Assembly: GCF_004363655.1 (NCBI RefSeq)
Contig: NZ_SNZH01000001.1
Span: forward strand, 520,451-584,450
DNA: 64,000 bases
From: Tahibacter aquaticus
Lineage (GTDB): Bacteria; Pseudomonadota; Gammaproteobacteria; Xanthomonadales; Rhodanobacteraceae
Direction: 5' to 3'
The notes beneath the pieces are model-generated. The model was not told the origin of the DNA. It saw only the letters and a program-made list of their open reading frames with translations, and made no database searches. Positions 52,012 to 59,837 of the stretch are shown one piece after another. The position numbers and the translations under genes were made by a program. Position 1 is the first letter of the stretch, and every line of letters begins with the position of its first letter.

Positions 52012-52828
52012 CGGCAAACCCCGAACGCGTGGCGCGGAACCAGGCGTAGCTCAGATAACAGAACATGAGCGCCCCCAGCAGGTAAAGGCCCAGTCCGCTC
52101 CAATCCGGTAGCTGGCCCCAGAGGGCGACCTTGCGCGCCTCGTCGATGATGAAGCTCAGCGGGTTGAGCCGGAAGATGAACTGATAGTGCGGCGACAGCG
52201 TCTCTACCGGCACCACGGCCGAGGAAAGAAACAGCATCGCCGTCGACAGCACGCCGGTGATCTGGCTGATGTCGCGCAGGTAGACGCCGAGCGAGGCGAA
52301 CAGCCATCCGATTCCGGCGCCGACCAGGGCCAGCGGCAGCAGCACCAGCGGAAACAGCACGACGGTCCAGGGCGGCACACCGAATCGCACCAGGAAAATG
52401 ACCAGCAGCACTACGACATTCATCAACATGTGAAAGAATGCCGAAAGCAGCATCGGCCAGGGCAATACCTCGAGCGGGAACACGACGCGCTTGACGTAGG
52501 TCGGGTTGCCGACGATGAGCAGCGGAGCGCGGGTCAGGCACTCGGTAAAAAAACCGTGCACGATCAGGCCGACGAACAGGATCAGCGTGTAGTCCGGCCC
52601 GCCCTCGACCTGCTGCGCCCAGCGGCTCTTGAAGATCGAGCCGAAGGCCATGGTATAGACCAGCAGCATCAGGAACGGACTGAGCACCGACCACAGCAGC
52701 CCGAAGCTGGCACCGCGGTAGCGGCCGAGCACATCGCGCTTGGTCAGCTCGCGGGTCAGCGACCAGTGCCGGCCGAAGGCCGAGAACGGTTCCGCGAGAA
52801 ACCGTCCCAGTCCGACTGTCCCGCTCAT
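52001..52828 (-). CDS. wzm: O-polysaccharide ABC transporter permease
   Basis: 275 residues with six hydrophobic segments of the ABC-2 type: LTKRDVLGRYRGASFGLLWSVLSPF at the N-terminal side (interface helix), a middle GLIVHGFFTECL and PLSFIIDEARK before the last segments. Wzm forms the channel that passes polyprenyl-linked O-polysaccharide across the inner membrane, driven by Wzt. The start at 52828 (MSGTVGLG) is preferred: an upstream frame would overlap the transsulfuration gene. It follows that gene by 43 bases. Confidence 0.92.
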   Translation of the reverse strand: MSGTVGLGRFLAEPFSAFGRHWSLTRELTKRDVLGRYRGASFGLLWSVLSPFLMLLVYTMAFGSIFKSRWAQQVEGGPDYTLILFVGLIVHGFFTECLTRAPLLIVGNPTYVKRVVFPLEVLPWPMLLSAFFHMLMNVVVLLVIFLVRFGVPPWTVVLFPLVLLPLALVGAGIGWLFASLGVYLRDISQITGVLSTAMLFLSSAVVPVETLSPHYQFIFRLNPLSFIIDEARKVALWGQLPDWSGLGLYLLGALMFCYLSYAWFRATRSGFADVL

Positions 52829-52871
52829 GCGCTGCAACCGGCAGCGCGCGCAAACGACGCGTGCATGCGGG

Positions 52872-54041
52872 TCAGGCCGCGGCCAGTGCCGCATCCAGTT
52901 CGGCGCGCAGGTCGGCCACGTCCTCGACACCGACCGACAGCCGCACCAGGTTGTCGTGGATGCCCAGGCGCGCGCGGTTTTCCGCCGGCACCGAGGCATG
53001 GGTCATCACCGCCGGGTGGTTGATCAGGCTTTCCACGCCGCCCAGCGATTCGGCCACGGCGAACAGCTTGCACTGCTCCATCATGCGCCGCGCGCCGTCG
53101 AAACCGCCCTTGACGTAGATGCTGAGCATGCCGCCGAAACCACTCATCTGGCGCTTGGCCAGCTCATGCTGTGGATGTTCTGCCAGGCCGGGATAAATGA
53201 CTTTTTCCACCTTGGAATGGGTGGACAGCCAGCCGGCGAGCTCCTGCGCCGCCTCGCAGTGCGCGCGCATGCGCAGGTGCAGGGTCTTCAGGCCGCGCAA
53301 GGCGAGGAAGGAATCGAACGGTCCCTGCACACCGCCGACGGCGTTCTGCAGGAAGGTCATCTTCTCGGCCAGCTCCACGTCGTCGCCGACCACGATCATG
53401 CCGCCGACAATGTCGGAGTGGCCGTTGAGGTATTTGGTGGCCGAATGCATGACCAGGTGTGCACCCAGCTCCAGCGGCCGCTGCAGCATCGGCGTGGCAA
53501 AGGTGTTGTCGACCCCAACGAGGATGCCGCGCTTGCGCGCGAATTCGGCGATCGCCGCGATATCGACGATCTTCAGCAGCGGATTCGTCGGCGTCTCGAT
53601 CCAGATGAGTTTCGTGTTCGGCCGTACGGCGGCTTCCAGCGCAGCCTGGTCGTTGAGGTCGACCCAGCTGAAATCCAGCCCGGCGGAACGCCGGCGCACG
53701 CGTTCGAACAGGCGGTAGGTGCCGCCGTAGACGTCGTCCATCGCAATCACGTGGCTGCCGCTGTCGAGCACGTCGAGCACCGTCGAAGTGGCCGCCAGGC
53801 CCGAGGCGAAGGCATAGCCGTTGCGACCGCCTTCCAGATCCGCCACGCAGCGCTCGTAGGCGAAGCGCGTGGGATTGTGCGAGCGCGAATACTCATAACC
53901 CTGGTGTACGCCGGGACTCGATTGCACGTACGTCGACGTGGCGTAGATCGGCGTCATTACCGCGCCGGTGGTCGGATCGGGCGACTGTCCGGCATGGATG
54001 GCGCGCGTGCCCAGACCGTGTTGCTTGGAAGAGTGGCTCAT
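52872..54041 (-). CDS. Cystathionine gamma-lyase / gamma-synthase family PLP enzyme
   Basis: 389 residues. Cys/Met-metabolism PLP fold: YSRSHNPTRFAYE, FASGLAATSTVL, the aldimine lysine in HSATKYLNGHSD, and SLGGVESLINHPAVMTHAS. It lies 39 bases after cystathionine beta-synthase, so in this pair it most probably cleaves cystathionine to cysteine (reverse transsulfuration, as in MccA/MccB pairs). Gamma-synthase activity toward methionine cannot be ruled out from sequence. The following genes are the glycan ABC exporter, with a gap of only 43 bases. Confidence 0.9.
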   Translation of the reverse strand: MSHSSKQHGLGTRAIHAGQSPDPTTGAVMTPIYATSTYVQSSPGVHQGYEYSRSHNPTRFAYERCVADLEGGRNGYAFASGLAATSTVLDVLDSGSHVIAMDDVYGGTYRLFERVRRRSAGLDFSWVDLNDQAALEAAVRPNTKLIWIETPTNPLLKIVDIAAIAEFARKRGILVGVDNTFATPMLQRPLELGAHLVMHSATKYLNGHSDIVGGMIVVGDDVELAEKMTFLQNAVGGVQGPFDSFLALRGLKTLHLRMRAHCEAAQELAGWLSTHSKVEKVIYPGLAEHPQHELAKRQMSGFGGMLSIYVKGGFDGARRMMEQCKLFAVAESLGGVESLINHPAVMTHASVPAENRARLGIHDNLVRLSVGVEDVADLRAELDAALAAA

Positions 54042-54080
54042 GGATTCTCGCAGAACAGGAGGTGGGCGCTACGGCAGGCT

Positions 54081-55451
54081 TTACTGCACGCGGCGGCGCA
54101 GGTAGTTGAGCAGGTCGATGCGCGTGATCAGGCCGAGAAAGCGTTCGGCCTGCATCACGATGGCGACATGGCCGCGATCGAATACCGGCAGCAGCTGCTC
54201 TATGGTCGCGCTGACGTCGAGCACGTCGAGCTTGGAAATCATCGCCGTGGACACCGGATCTCGGAAACGCGCTTCGTCCGCATGCACGTGCATCAGCACG
54301 TCGGATTCGTCGACGATGCCGACGATCTTCTCGCCTTCCATCACCGGCAGCTGCGAGATCTCGTACAGCTTCATGCGCTGGTAGGCCATGGTCAGCGGAT
54401 CGTTCGGCCCGATCACCACGGTGTCGTGGGCTGCATACGGCCGCATGATAAGGTCGCGCAGGTCGCCGAACTGCTGGCGTTCGAGGAAGCCGTTGTCCAG
54501 CATCCAGTAGTCGTTGTACATCTTCGACAGGTATTTGTTGCCCGTGTCGCAGACGAACACCACGACGCGCTTGGGCGTGGTCTGTTCGCGGCAATAGCGC
54601 AGCGCCGCGGCGAGCAGGGTGCCGCTGGAAGAGCCGGCCAGGATGCCTTCCTTCTCCAGCAGCTCGCGCCCGGTCAGGAAGCTTTCCTTGTCGCTGATGG
54701 CATAGGCCTTCTTGACCCGGCTGAAATCGCTGATCGGCGGCAGGAAGTCTTCGCCGATGCCTTCCACCATCCACGAGGCGCTCTTGGTCGAGAGCGTGCC
54801 TTCGTTGATGTACTGCGTGAGGATGGAACCGACCGGATCGGCCAGGATGAATTCGACATCCGGCGCCTTCTCGGCAAAACAGCGCGACAGGCCGCTCATC
54901 GTGCCGGACGAGCCGCAGCCGAACACGATCGCATCGAGCTTGCCGTCCATCTGCGCGAGGATTTCCGGACCAGTGCCGATTTCGTGCGCAAGCGGATTGT
55001 CGGGATTGCCGAACTGGTTGATGAAATACGCGCCCGGGGTTTCCCGCGCCAGGCGCTCGGCCATGTCCTGGTAATACTGCGGATGGCCCTTGGCCACGTC
55101 GGAGCGGGTCAGCACGACTTCCGCGCCCATGGCCTTGAGGTTGAAGATCTTCTCGCGGCTCATCTTGTCCGGCACGACGAGAATCAGCTTGTAGCCCTTC
55201 TGCTGCGCAACCAGGGCCAGGCCTATGCCGGTATTGCCGGCGGTGCCTTCGACCAGGATGTCGCCGGGTTTGATCTGGCCGGCGCGCTCGGCCGCCTCGA
55301 TCATCGACAAGCCGATGCGGTCCTTGATCGACCCGCCGGGGTTCATGTTTTCCAGCTTGAGGAACAACTCGCAGCAGCCGGTATCGAGGCGCTGCGCCTT
55401 CACCATCGGAGTCTGTCCGATAAGTTCCAGCACGCTTTGGTGGATGGTCAT
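54081..55451 (-). CDS. cbs: Cystathionine beta-synthase with C-terminal CBS domain pair
   Basis: 456 residues. The PLP domain (1-325) has NPGGSIKDRIG (aldimine lysine), the phosphate cup EGTAGNTGIG and GCGSSGTMSG. Residues about 335-456 are two CBS motifs (DTVVIGPNDPLTMAYQRMK, KLDVLDVSATIEQL), a regulatory pair seen in eukaryotic-like CBS. It joins serine (or O-acetylserine) with homocysteine to give cystathionine. CGGGAGCCAC before the ATG at 55451 supports this start over a longer upstream frame. It is first in the minus-strand series leading into the O-polysaccharide exporter. Confidence 0.93.
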   Translation of the reverse strand: MTIHQSVLELIGQTPMVKAQRLDTGCCELFLKLENMNPGGSIKDRIGLSMIEAAERAGQIKPGDILVEGTAGNTGIGLALVAQQKGYKLILVVPDKMSREKIFNLKAMGAEVVLTRSDVAKGHPQYYQDMAERLARETPGAYFINQFGNPDNPLAHEIGTGPEILAQMDGKLDAIVFGCGSSGTMSGLSRCFAEKAPDVEFILADPVGSILTQYINEGTLSTKSASWMVEGIGEDFLPPISDFSRVKKAYAISDKESFLTGRELLEKEGILAGSSSGTLLAAALRYCREQTTPKRVVVFVCDTGNKYLSKMYNDYWMLDNGFLERQQFGDLRDLIMRPYAAHDTVVIGPNDPLTMAYQRMKLYEISQLPVMEGEKIVGIVDESDVLMHVHADEARFRDPVSTAMISKLDVLDVSATIEQLLPVFDRGHVAIVMQAERFLGLITRIDLLNYLRRRVQ

Positions 55452-55915
55452 GTGGCTCCCGCCAGTACCCGGCGCAGGCAGGGCACGTCGTCGTTTCAGG
55501 GGGCGGGATGATAACCGACGGCCTGCCGGCTCGCGATGCGCGCGGCACAAGGCCGGCTGCCGCTGTACAAAAACCCGCAGCCATACCGATGCAAAAGGAA
55601 AAAACCGCGAGCTGCCGGCCATGGCAAGGCGCCGCCGCTGCGTCGGCTTTCCCGCTCCTCCAGACGGGGCTGGAGGAGCGGGAGCGTCGGCGTGGAGGCC
55701 GCGCTTACGACTACAGGCCGAGGGCCTGGATGCTCAGGGGGAGGAGCGAAGTCATGGCGATTCGGGAAACCGCCAGGCAATTCGGCAGCGGGCCTTGCTC
55801 TGGAGCCCGCCAGTTAAAGAGCAGCCAAATCCTTGCACAGCAAGGGTTTGGCAGGGCTACGGGGAGAGTCGGCCGAACACAAGAGCCAGGCACCCGGCAC
55901 GTGTTCGGCATTTTC
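55452..55915. other. Intergenic region before cbs, with a strong hairpin
   Basis: 464 bases without a supportable gene, between cbs (starting leftward) and the 3' end of the DUF465 gene. It must contain the cbs promoter. The main structure is a perfect 14-base hairpin at 55650-55683, described separately. No other feature is clear. Confidence 0.4.
55650..55683. repeat. Perfect 14-base inverted repeat
   Basis: TCCCGCTCCTCCAG and its exact complement flank a 6-base loop ACGGGG. It lies about 230 bases downstream of the DUF465 stop codon on the minus strand and 200 bases upstream of cbs. No T-run follows on either strand. It could be a terminator for the DUF465 transcript or an interspersed repeat (REP-like) element. 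Confidence 0.5.
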
Positions 55916-56140
55916 TCAGTGCGGCCCGTCGCGGTGTTCCCACATCTGGGTCAGGCGATCCTTGGCACGCAGCTTTTCTTTCTTCAGCGAATGCAGCGTG
56001 GTGTCATCCATCGGCAGCACTCCGAGATCGGCGTCGCGCAGCTTGCTGTCCAGCTCCTGGTGGCGCTGGTACAGGCTGCGGAATTCGGTGCTTGCTTTCA
56101 GCAATGCGTCGATCTCGGATTTCTGGTGATTCTCGAACAT
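55916..56140 (-). CDS. YdcH-family small protein (DUF465)
   Basis: 74 residues, nearly all alpha-helical: ALLKASTEFRSLYQRHQELDS, then a turn LPMDDTTLHSLKKEKLRAKDRL and a polar end. This length and pattern are typical of DUF465/YdcH, a widespread proteobacterial family with a helical-hairpin fold and no established function. The ATG at 56140 is preferred to an upstream frame because it yields the normal family length and has AGGAG (56148-56152 on the minus strand) ahead of it. Confidence 0.85.
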   Translation of the reverse strand: MFENHQKSEIDALLKASTEFRSLYQRHQELDSKLRDADLGVLPMDDTTLHSLKKEKLRAKDRLTQMWEHRDGPH

Positions 56141-56482
56141 CAGCTGTACTCCTATCGTTGTGTAAAACACACGCAGACGCACGTCCGCACCAGCGGCGCG
56201 GACGTGCGAGGGAATGTGGGAACGGAAACGAAGCGGGACTGGCGTCATCGCGCGAACCGGCCCGCCAAGCAAATGTGGCGGTGCGGTTTCCTGGTCTATC
56301 GGCGACGCGCTTTTCTGCATGGATTCGGCAGCCGTACCGCGTTATCCGGGCGACTGCGAAACCACCCTACTACGTTGCCTTGGCTCGCGCAAACCGCGGG
56401 GAAAATGCGTTTTTCTTCACTGGCTTGCGTCACGTAAACGCGGCGTTAAACGGTAAAACCCAACGCCTGTTCGAGGGCCGCC
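56141..56482. other. Intergenic region between OmpA lipoprotein and DUF465 genes
   Basis: 342 bases without a supportable gene; both flanking genes point left. Contains the hairpin at 56178-56208 and, next to it, TGTGTTTTACACA (about 56158-56171), a small dyad just before the DUF465 ribosome site. The rest is relatively AT-rich (56390-56460) and probably holds the DUF465 promoter. Confidence 0.4.
56178..56208 (-). terminator. Hairpin upstream of the DUF465 gene
   Basis: CGCACGTCCGC and its exact complement (11 bases) surround a 9-base loop. On the minus strand, TGTGTTTTACAC follows closely. It may end the OmpA/DUF4398 transcript, although it lies 275 bases after that stop codon, or be part of the DUF465 leader. 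Confidence 0.4.
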
Positions 56483-57667
56483 TCAGTTTCCCGCCGGCAG
56501 CAGACGCACCACCACGCGGCGATTGCGCGCACGCCCCTCGGCCTCGTCATTGGACGCCACCGGCTGGGCCGACCCCTCGCCCGACACCGCGATGCGCTGC
56601 GGCGCAATGCCCGCGGCGACCAGCGCGTCGCGCACGGCTTCGGCACGGCGCAGCGACAGTGCACGATTGGCGTCGGGACTGCCGGTCGCGTCGGTATGGC
56701 CTTCGACGCGAATCGGCCGCGCCGTATCGCTGCCGACAAAGGCGGCGACGCGCGCAATACCCGGCTGTGCGTCGGCGACGAGCTGAGCCGTGCCGGGTTC
56801 GAAGACCAGGTCTTCCAGTGTCATCTGCGTGGCATCGCCAAGGTCAGGAGCGAGCACCGCCAGCCGCGCTGCCAGCGTTGCCGCGGCCGGCATTACGGCC
56901 GCCGCCGTCGCTGCCCCGTCAGGCTGGGCCGTGTCTGCCGGAGTGACCGGTGCTGCTGCAGTGGACAGGGCAGCCGCCGGGCTGGCAGCCGTCGCTGCAG
57001 TCGCCGGCGCAGCCCCCGGCAGGGCGACGGCCGCCGGCGGAGCAAGGGGGACAGCGTTCGGTGCCGGCGGCGGTGCCGGTGCCGCTGCCGAGCCAACCCG
57101 CTCGACCGGCAGCGGCGCGGGCGGCGGCGCCATCGGCACCGCCGCAGGCGTTGCCGGCGCAGGCGTTGCCGGCGCAGGCGCGGCTACCGTCGTGCTGGCC
57201 GGGCTGCCGGCCAACGGATGGGTGGATGTGACGTTTCCTGGCGTCAGGCCGCGCTGCACGTCTTCCTGCGCCAGCAGTTCGCGCTGGCGCTGGCGGTCCA
57301 GTTCCTCGCGCATGGCAGCAGTCTCGCGCCGGCTGGCGGCCAGCAACAGGCCGGACTGCTCGCGCTCCAGCTCAGCCAGGCGCACGCTTTCCGCTGCCGT
57401 CTGCGCCGCGATATAGGCGATGTCTACGCGCCGCTCGGCGAGATACGCCAGATGCGCGTGTTCCTCGGCATTGACGCTGCTGGCATCGAGCCGGCGCACG
57501 GCGGCCTCGGCCAGCGCCCGCTCGGCCAGGGCCAGGCGTGCCAGCGCAGGGTCGCCCGCCAGGGCCTGCAGGCTTGCATGCAGGCGGTCGTAGTCCAGGT
57601 CGCGCCGCGGCGTCGAACCGCAGGCCGCCAGGAAGACACAGGCGGCCATGCCCAGCCAGCGCCTCAA
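56483..57667 (-). CDS. OmpA-family lipoprotein with DUF4398-like N-terminal part
   Basis: 394 residues. Lipobox LAAC (C16) after a short signal peptide indicates a lipid-anchored envelope protein. Residues 20-145 are helical, resembling DUF4398. A long Ala/Pro linker spans about 150-250. The C-terminal OmpA peptidoglycan-binding domain (280-394) has LEDLVFEPGTAQL, VEGHTDATGSPDANRALSLR and GRARNRRVVVRL. It probably ties the outer membrane to the cell wall. Its start overlaps the stop of the upstream DUF4398 gene by 4 bases, so the two work as a unit. Confidence 0.88.
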   Translation of the reverse strand: MRRWLGMAACVFLAACGSTPRRDLDYDRLHASLQALAGDPALARLALAERALAEAAVRRLDASSVNAEEHAHLAYLAERRVDIAYIAAQTAAESVRLAELEREQSGLLLAASRRETAAMREELDRQRQRELLAQEDVQRGLTPGNVTSTHPLAGSPASTTVAAPAPATPAPATPAAVPMAPPPAPLPVERVGSAAAPAPPPAPNAVPLAPPAAVALPGAAPATAATAASPAAALSTAAAPVTPADTAQPDGAATAAAVMPAAATLAARLAVLAPDLGDATQMTLEDLVFEPGTAQLVADAQPGIARVAAFVGSDTARPIRVEGHTDATGSPDANRALSLRRAEAVRDALVAAGIAPQRIAVSGEGSAQPVASNDEAEGRARNRRVVVRLLPAGN

Positions 57668-58056
57668 GGCCTGCCCCCTTCCGCGACCGGCGCCAGGCCC
57701 GCTTCCGCGCGCAGCCGGGCATTGGCTGCCGCTTGTACCTGCACCGCTTCGCGCGTACGCCCCAGGCGCGACTTGGCCACGGCAAGATCGCTATTGACGA
57801 TGGACTGCTCCAGCAGCAGACGCGCATCGGCGATGTCCTTGTTTTCCTGCGCCTGGCGCGCCTGTTCCAGCTGTTCGCTGGCGTAGCGCAACTCCAGCGG
57901 CGCATACGTTGCCGCGCCCACTTCAGCGGCCAGGGCGAGGGCTGTCGCCGCAGTTTGCAGCTCGGGCAAAACCACGCGCTCGCGTGCTGCGGCCGGGCTC
58001 AGGAATGCGAGCAAAAGTGGCGCCAGTACGTGGATTTTTCTTGGCGTTGGTGTCAT
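57664..58056 (-). CDS. DUF4398-type small exported protein
   Basis: 130 residues. An N-terminal hydrophobic signal (VLAPLLLAFLSPAAA) is followed by a helical domain with PLELRYASEQLEQARQA and LLLEQSIVNSDLAVAKSR, matching DUF4398. No lipobox cysteine is present, unlike its partner. The function is unknown; DUF4398 genes commonly stand before OmpA-type genes. Its 4-base overlap with the OmpA lipoprotein gene suggests a joint envelope role. The gene is divergent from pilU across about 147 bases. Confidence 0.78.
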   Translation of the reverse strand: MTPTPRKIHVLAPLLLAFLSPAAARERVVLPELQTAATALALAAEVGAATYAPLELRYASEQLEQARQAQENKDIADARLLLEQSIVNSDLAVAKSRLGRTREAVQVQAAANARLRAEAGLAPVAEGGRP

Positions 58057-58203
58057 AACTTCGGCCGCAATCAGGGTGGGAATCCGACGCTATTTTCCAG
58101 AAGCCGGCACGATCGTTGCAACGGATCGGCGGCCCGGTTCACGACGGGGATTCCCAGCATAAACGACGGCACGTGCCGTCCCGCATCTCGCAGCGAGGCG
58201 AGT

Positions 58204-59316
58204 ATGGATATTGGCTACTTTCTCAAGCTCATGACCGAGAAGGGCGCGTCGGACATGTTCCTGACGACGGGTGCCCCGGTGAACATCAAGGTCGAGGGCA
58301 AGCTCTACCCCCTGGGCAATACCGGACTGCCTGGCGGCATGGTCAAGAAGATCGCCTATTCGCTGATGGACGAAGGCCAGGTGCCGCAGTTCGAACGCGA
58401 TCTCGAACTCAACATGGCCATCGCGGTGAAGGACGCCGGCCGCTTCCGCATCAACGTGTTCAAGCAGCGCGGCGAAGTGGGCATGGTGATCCGCGCGATC
58501 AAGAGCGAAATTCCCACCGTCGATACGCTCAAGCTGCCGCAGATCTTCAAAGACATCATCATGGAGCCGCGCGGCCTGATCCTGGTCGTCGGCGCCACCG
58601 GCTCGGGCAAGTCGACCACGCTGGCGGCGATGATCGATCACCGCAACGTGAGCCAGTCGGGCCATATCCTCACCATCGAAGACCCGATCGAATACCTGCA
58701 CCGGCACAAGAAATCCATCGTCAACCAGCGCGAAGTCGGCCTGGACACCCACAGCTATCACGAAGCGCTGAAGAACGCGATGCGCGAAGCGCCCGACGTG
58801 ATCATGATCGGCGAAATCCGCGACGTCGAAACCATGGAAGCGGCGATCGCGTTCTCGGAAACCGGCCATATCTGCCTGGCCACGCTGCATTCCAACAACG
58901 CCGACCAGACCATCGAGCGCATCCTCAATTTCTTCCCCGAGGCGTCGCACAAGAACATCCTGATGAACCTGGCCCTGAACCTGAAGGCAGTCATCTCCCA
59001 GCGCCTGGTCATCGGCAAGGACGGCCGCCGCATGCCGGCGGTGGAAATCCTCATCAACACGCCGCATATCCGCGACCTGATGCGCCGCGGCCAGGTGCAC
59101 GAAATCAAGGAAGCGATGGATCGCTCGCTGCAGGAAGGCATGCAGACCTTCGATCGCGCTTTGTATACCTTGTACAAGGAAGGCCGCATCGAGCTGGAAG
59201 AGGCGCTGGCCAAGGCCGACTCGCGCGACGGCCTGGCGCTGAAGATCCGCCTGGCCGAAGGCGGCGGCGACAACATGTCGGCAGAACACGATCCGTTCAA
59301 TCTGTCGGCGTTCTAA
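58204..59316 (+). CDS. pilU: Type IV pilus retraction ATPase PilU
   Basis: 370 residues. PilT/PilU-type hexameric ATPase: Walker A GATGSGKST, the Asp box (LTIEDPIEYLH), Walker B VIMIGEIRD and the His box LATLHSNN. The N-terminus (GYFLKLMTEKGASDMFLTTG) and the C-terminal EGMQTFDRALYTLYKEGRI resemble PilU more than PilT. PilU assists PilT in retracting pili under load. PilT, usually next to it, is not in this window, so it probably lies elsewhere. A 12-base hairpin follows the stop. Confidence 0.9.
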   Translation: MDIGYFLKLMTEKGASDMFLTTGAPVNIKVEGKLYPLGNTGLPGGMVKKIAYSLMDEGQVPQFERDLELNMAIAVKDAGRFRINVFKQRGEVGMVIRAIKSEIPTVDTLKLPQIFKDIIMEPRGLILVVGATGSGKSTTLAAMIDHRNVSQSGHILTIEDPIEYLHRHKKSIVNQREVGLDTHSYHEALKNAMREAPDVIMIGEIRDVETMEAAIAFSETGHICLATLHSNNADQTIERILNFFPEASHKNILMNLALNLKAVISQRLVIGKDGRRMPAVEILINTPHIRDLMRRGQVHEIKEAMDRSLQEGMQTFDRALYTLYKEGRIELEEALAKADSRDGLALKIRLAEGGGDNMSAEHDPFNLSAF

Positions 59317-59326
59317 TCCTCTTCAA

Positions 59327-59353
59327 CGACGAGGCGCCAGCGGCGCCTCGTCG
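59327..59353 (+). terminator. Hairpin after pilU
   Basis: CGACGAGGCGCC and its perfect complement (12 bases) around a 3-base loop, beginning 10 bases after the pilU stop. Strong stem, no T-run. Probable transcription end. Confidence 0.6.
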
Positions 59354-59699
59354 GCATTACCCCATCGCAAACTGGCGCCACCGCGCTACGCCGCCGCGCG
59401 GCACAGCATCCTCCGCCGCCAGTCTGTCGGCGCGGCGCGGCTGCACACGACCAGGGCGCCGGCCCACGCCGCCGACCTTCCGCCCCCGGCAACACCGCGA
59501 ACCGACCGGCGACCACGCGTGACGCGCTGCCGGCGGTAGCCGGCGGGTGGTTCAGTAACCGGCCGCTCAGGCGGCACGCCCAGCGCCGGCTTGCTTGCAG
59601 CCATCGTCGCGGACCCTGGCATTGCCGGCTGCGTACATACGCCAGCGCTTGTTGGCGCGCCGATCCAATGCATGCGCACGAAGGCCACAATTCGCCTGC

Positions 59700-59728
59700 G
59701 TACATTGCGACAACGCCGCAGAATGTAC
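59700..59728. promoter_or_regulatory. Dyad upstream of the subtilase gene
   Basis: GTACATT and AATGTAC are inverted around 15 bases, about 110-140 bases before the protease start. A further GCGTACAT lies about 60 bases upstream. The spacing suits a dimeric regulator, but no regulator can be named. Confidence 0.35.
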
Positions 59729-59837
59729 AGTGCGATGCCACTGACGAGACTGCTAGATTTCCCGGCCTCTCGCACGAGAGGCAACGCGGACGCTCCGATC
59801 CGCCGGCTCTGACTACACCTCGCCCGAAGGAACACCC

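Larger units (their letters stand above)
59317..59837. other. Intergenic region between pilU and the subtilase gene
   Basis: 521 bases without a supportable gene. It starts with the pilU hairpin and ends in what looks like a regulatory leader for the protease: GTACATT-N15-AATGTAC (59700-59728), an extra GCGTACAT near 59634-59641, and a hairpin GCCTCTC-GCAC-GAGAGGC (59765-59782) in the 5' leader, followed by the ribosome site GAAGGAA (59826-59832). Confidence 0.45.

Noticed and set aside
52740-55511. A 923-codon plus-strand frame
   Set aside because: Antisense to the cystathionine enzymes and the wzm start region; composition is typical of a mirrored GC-rich gene.
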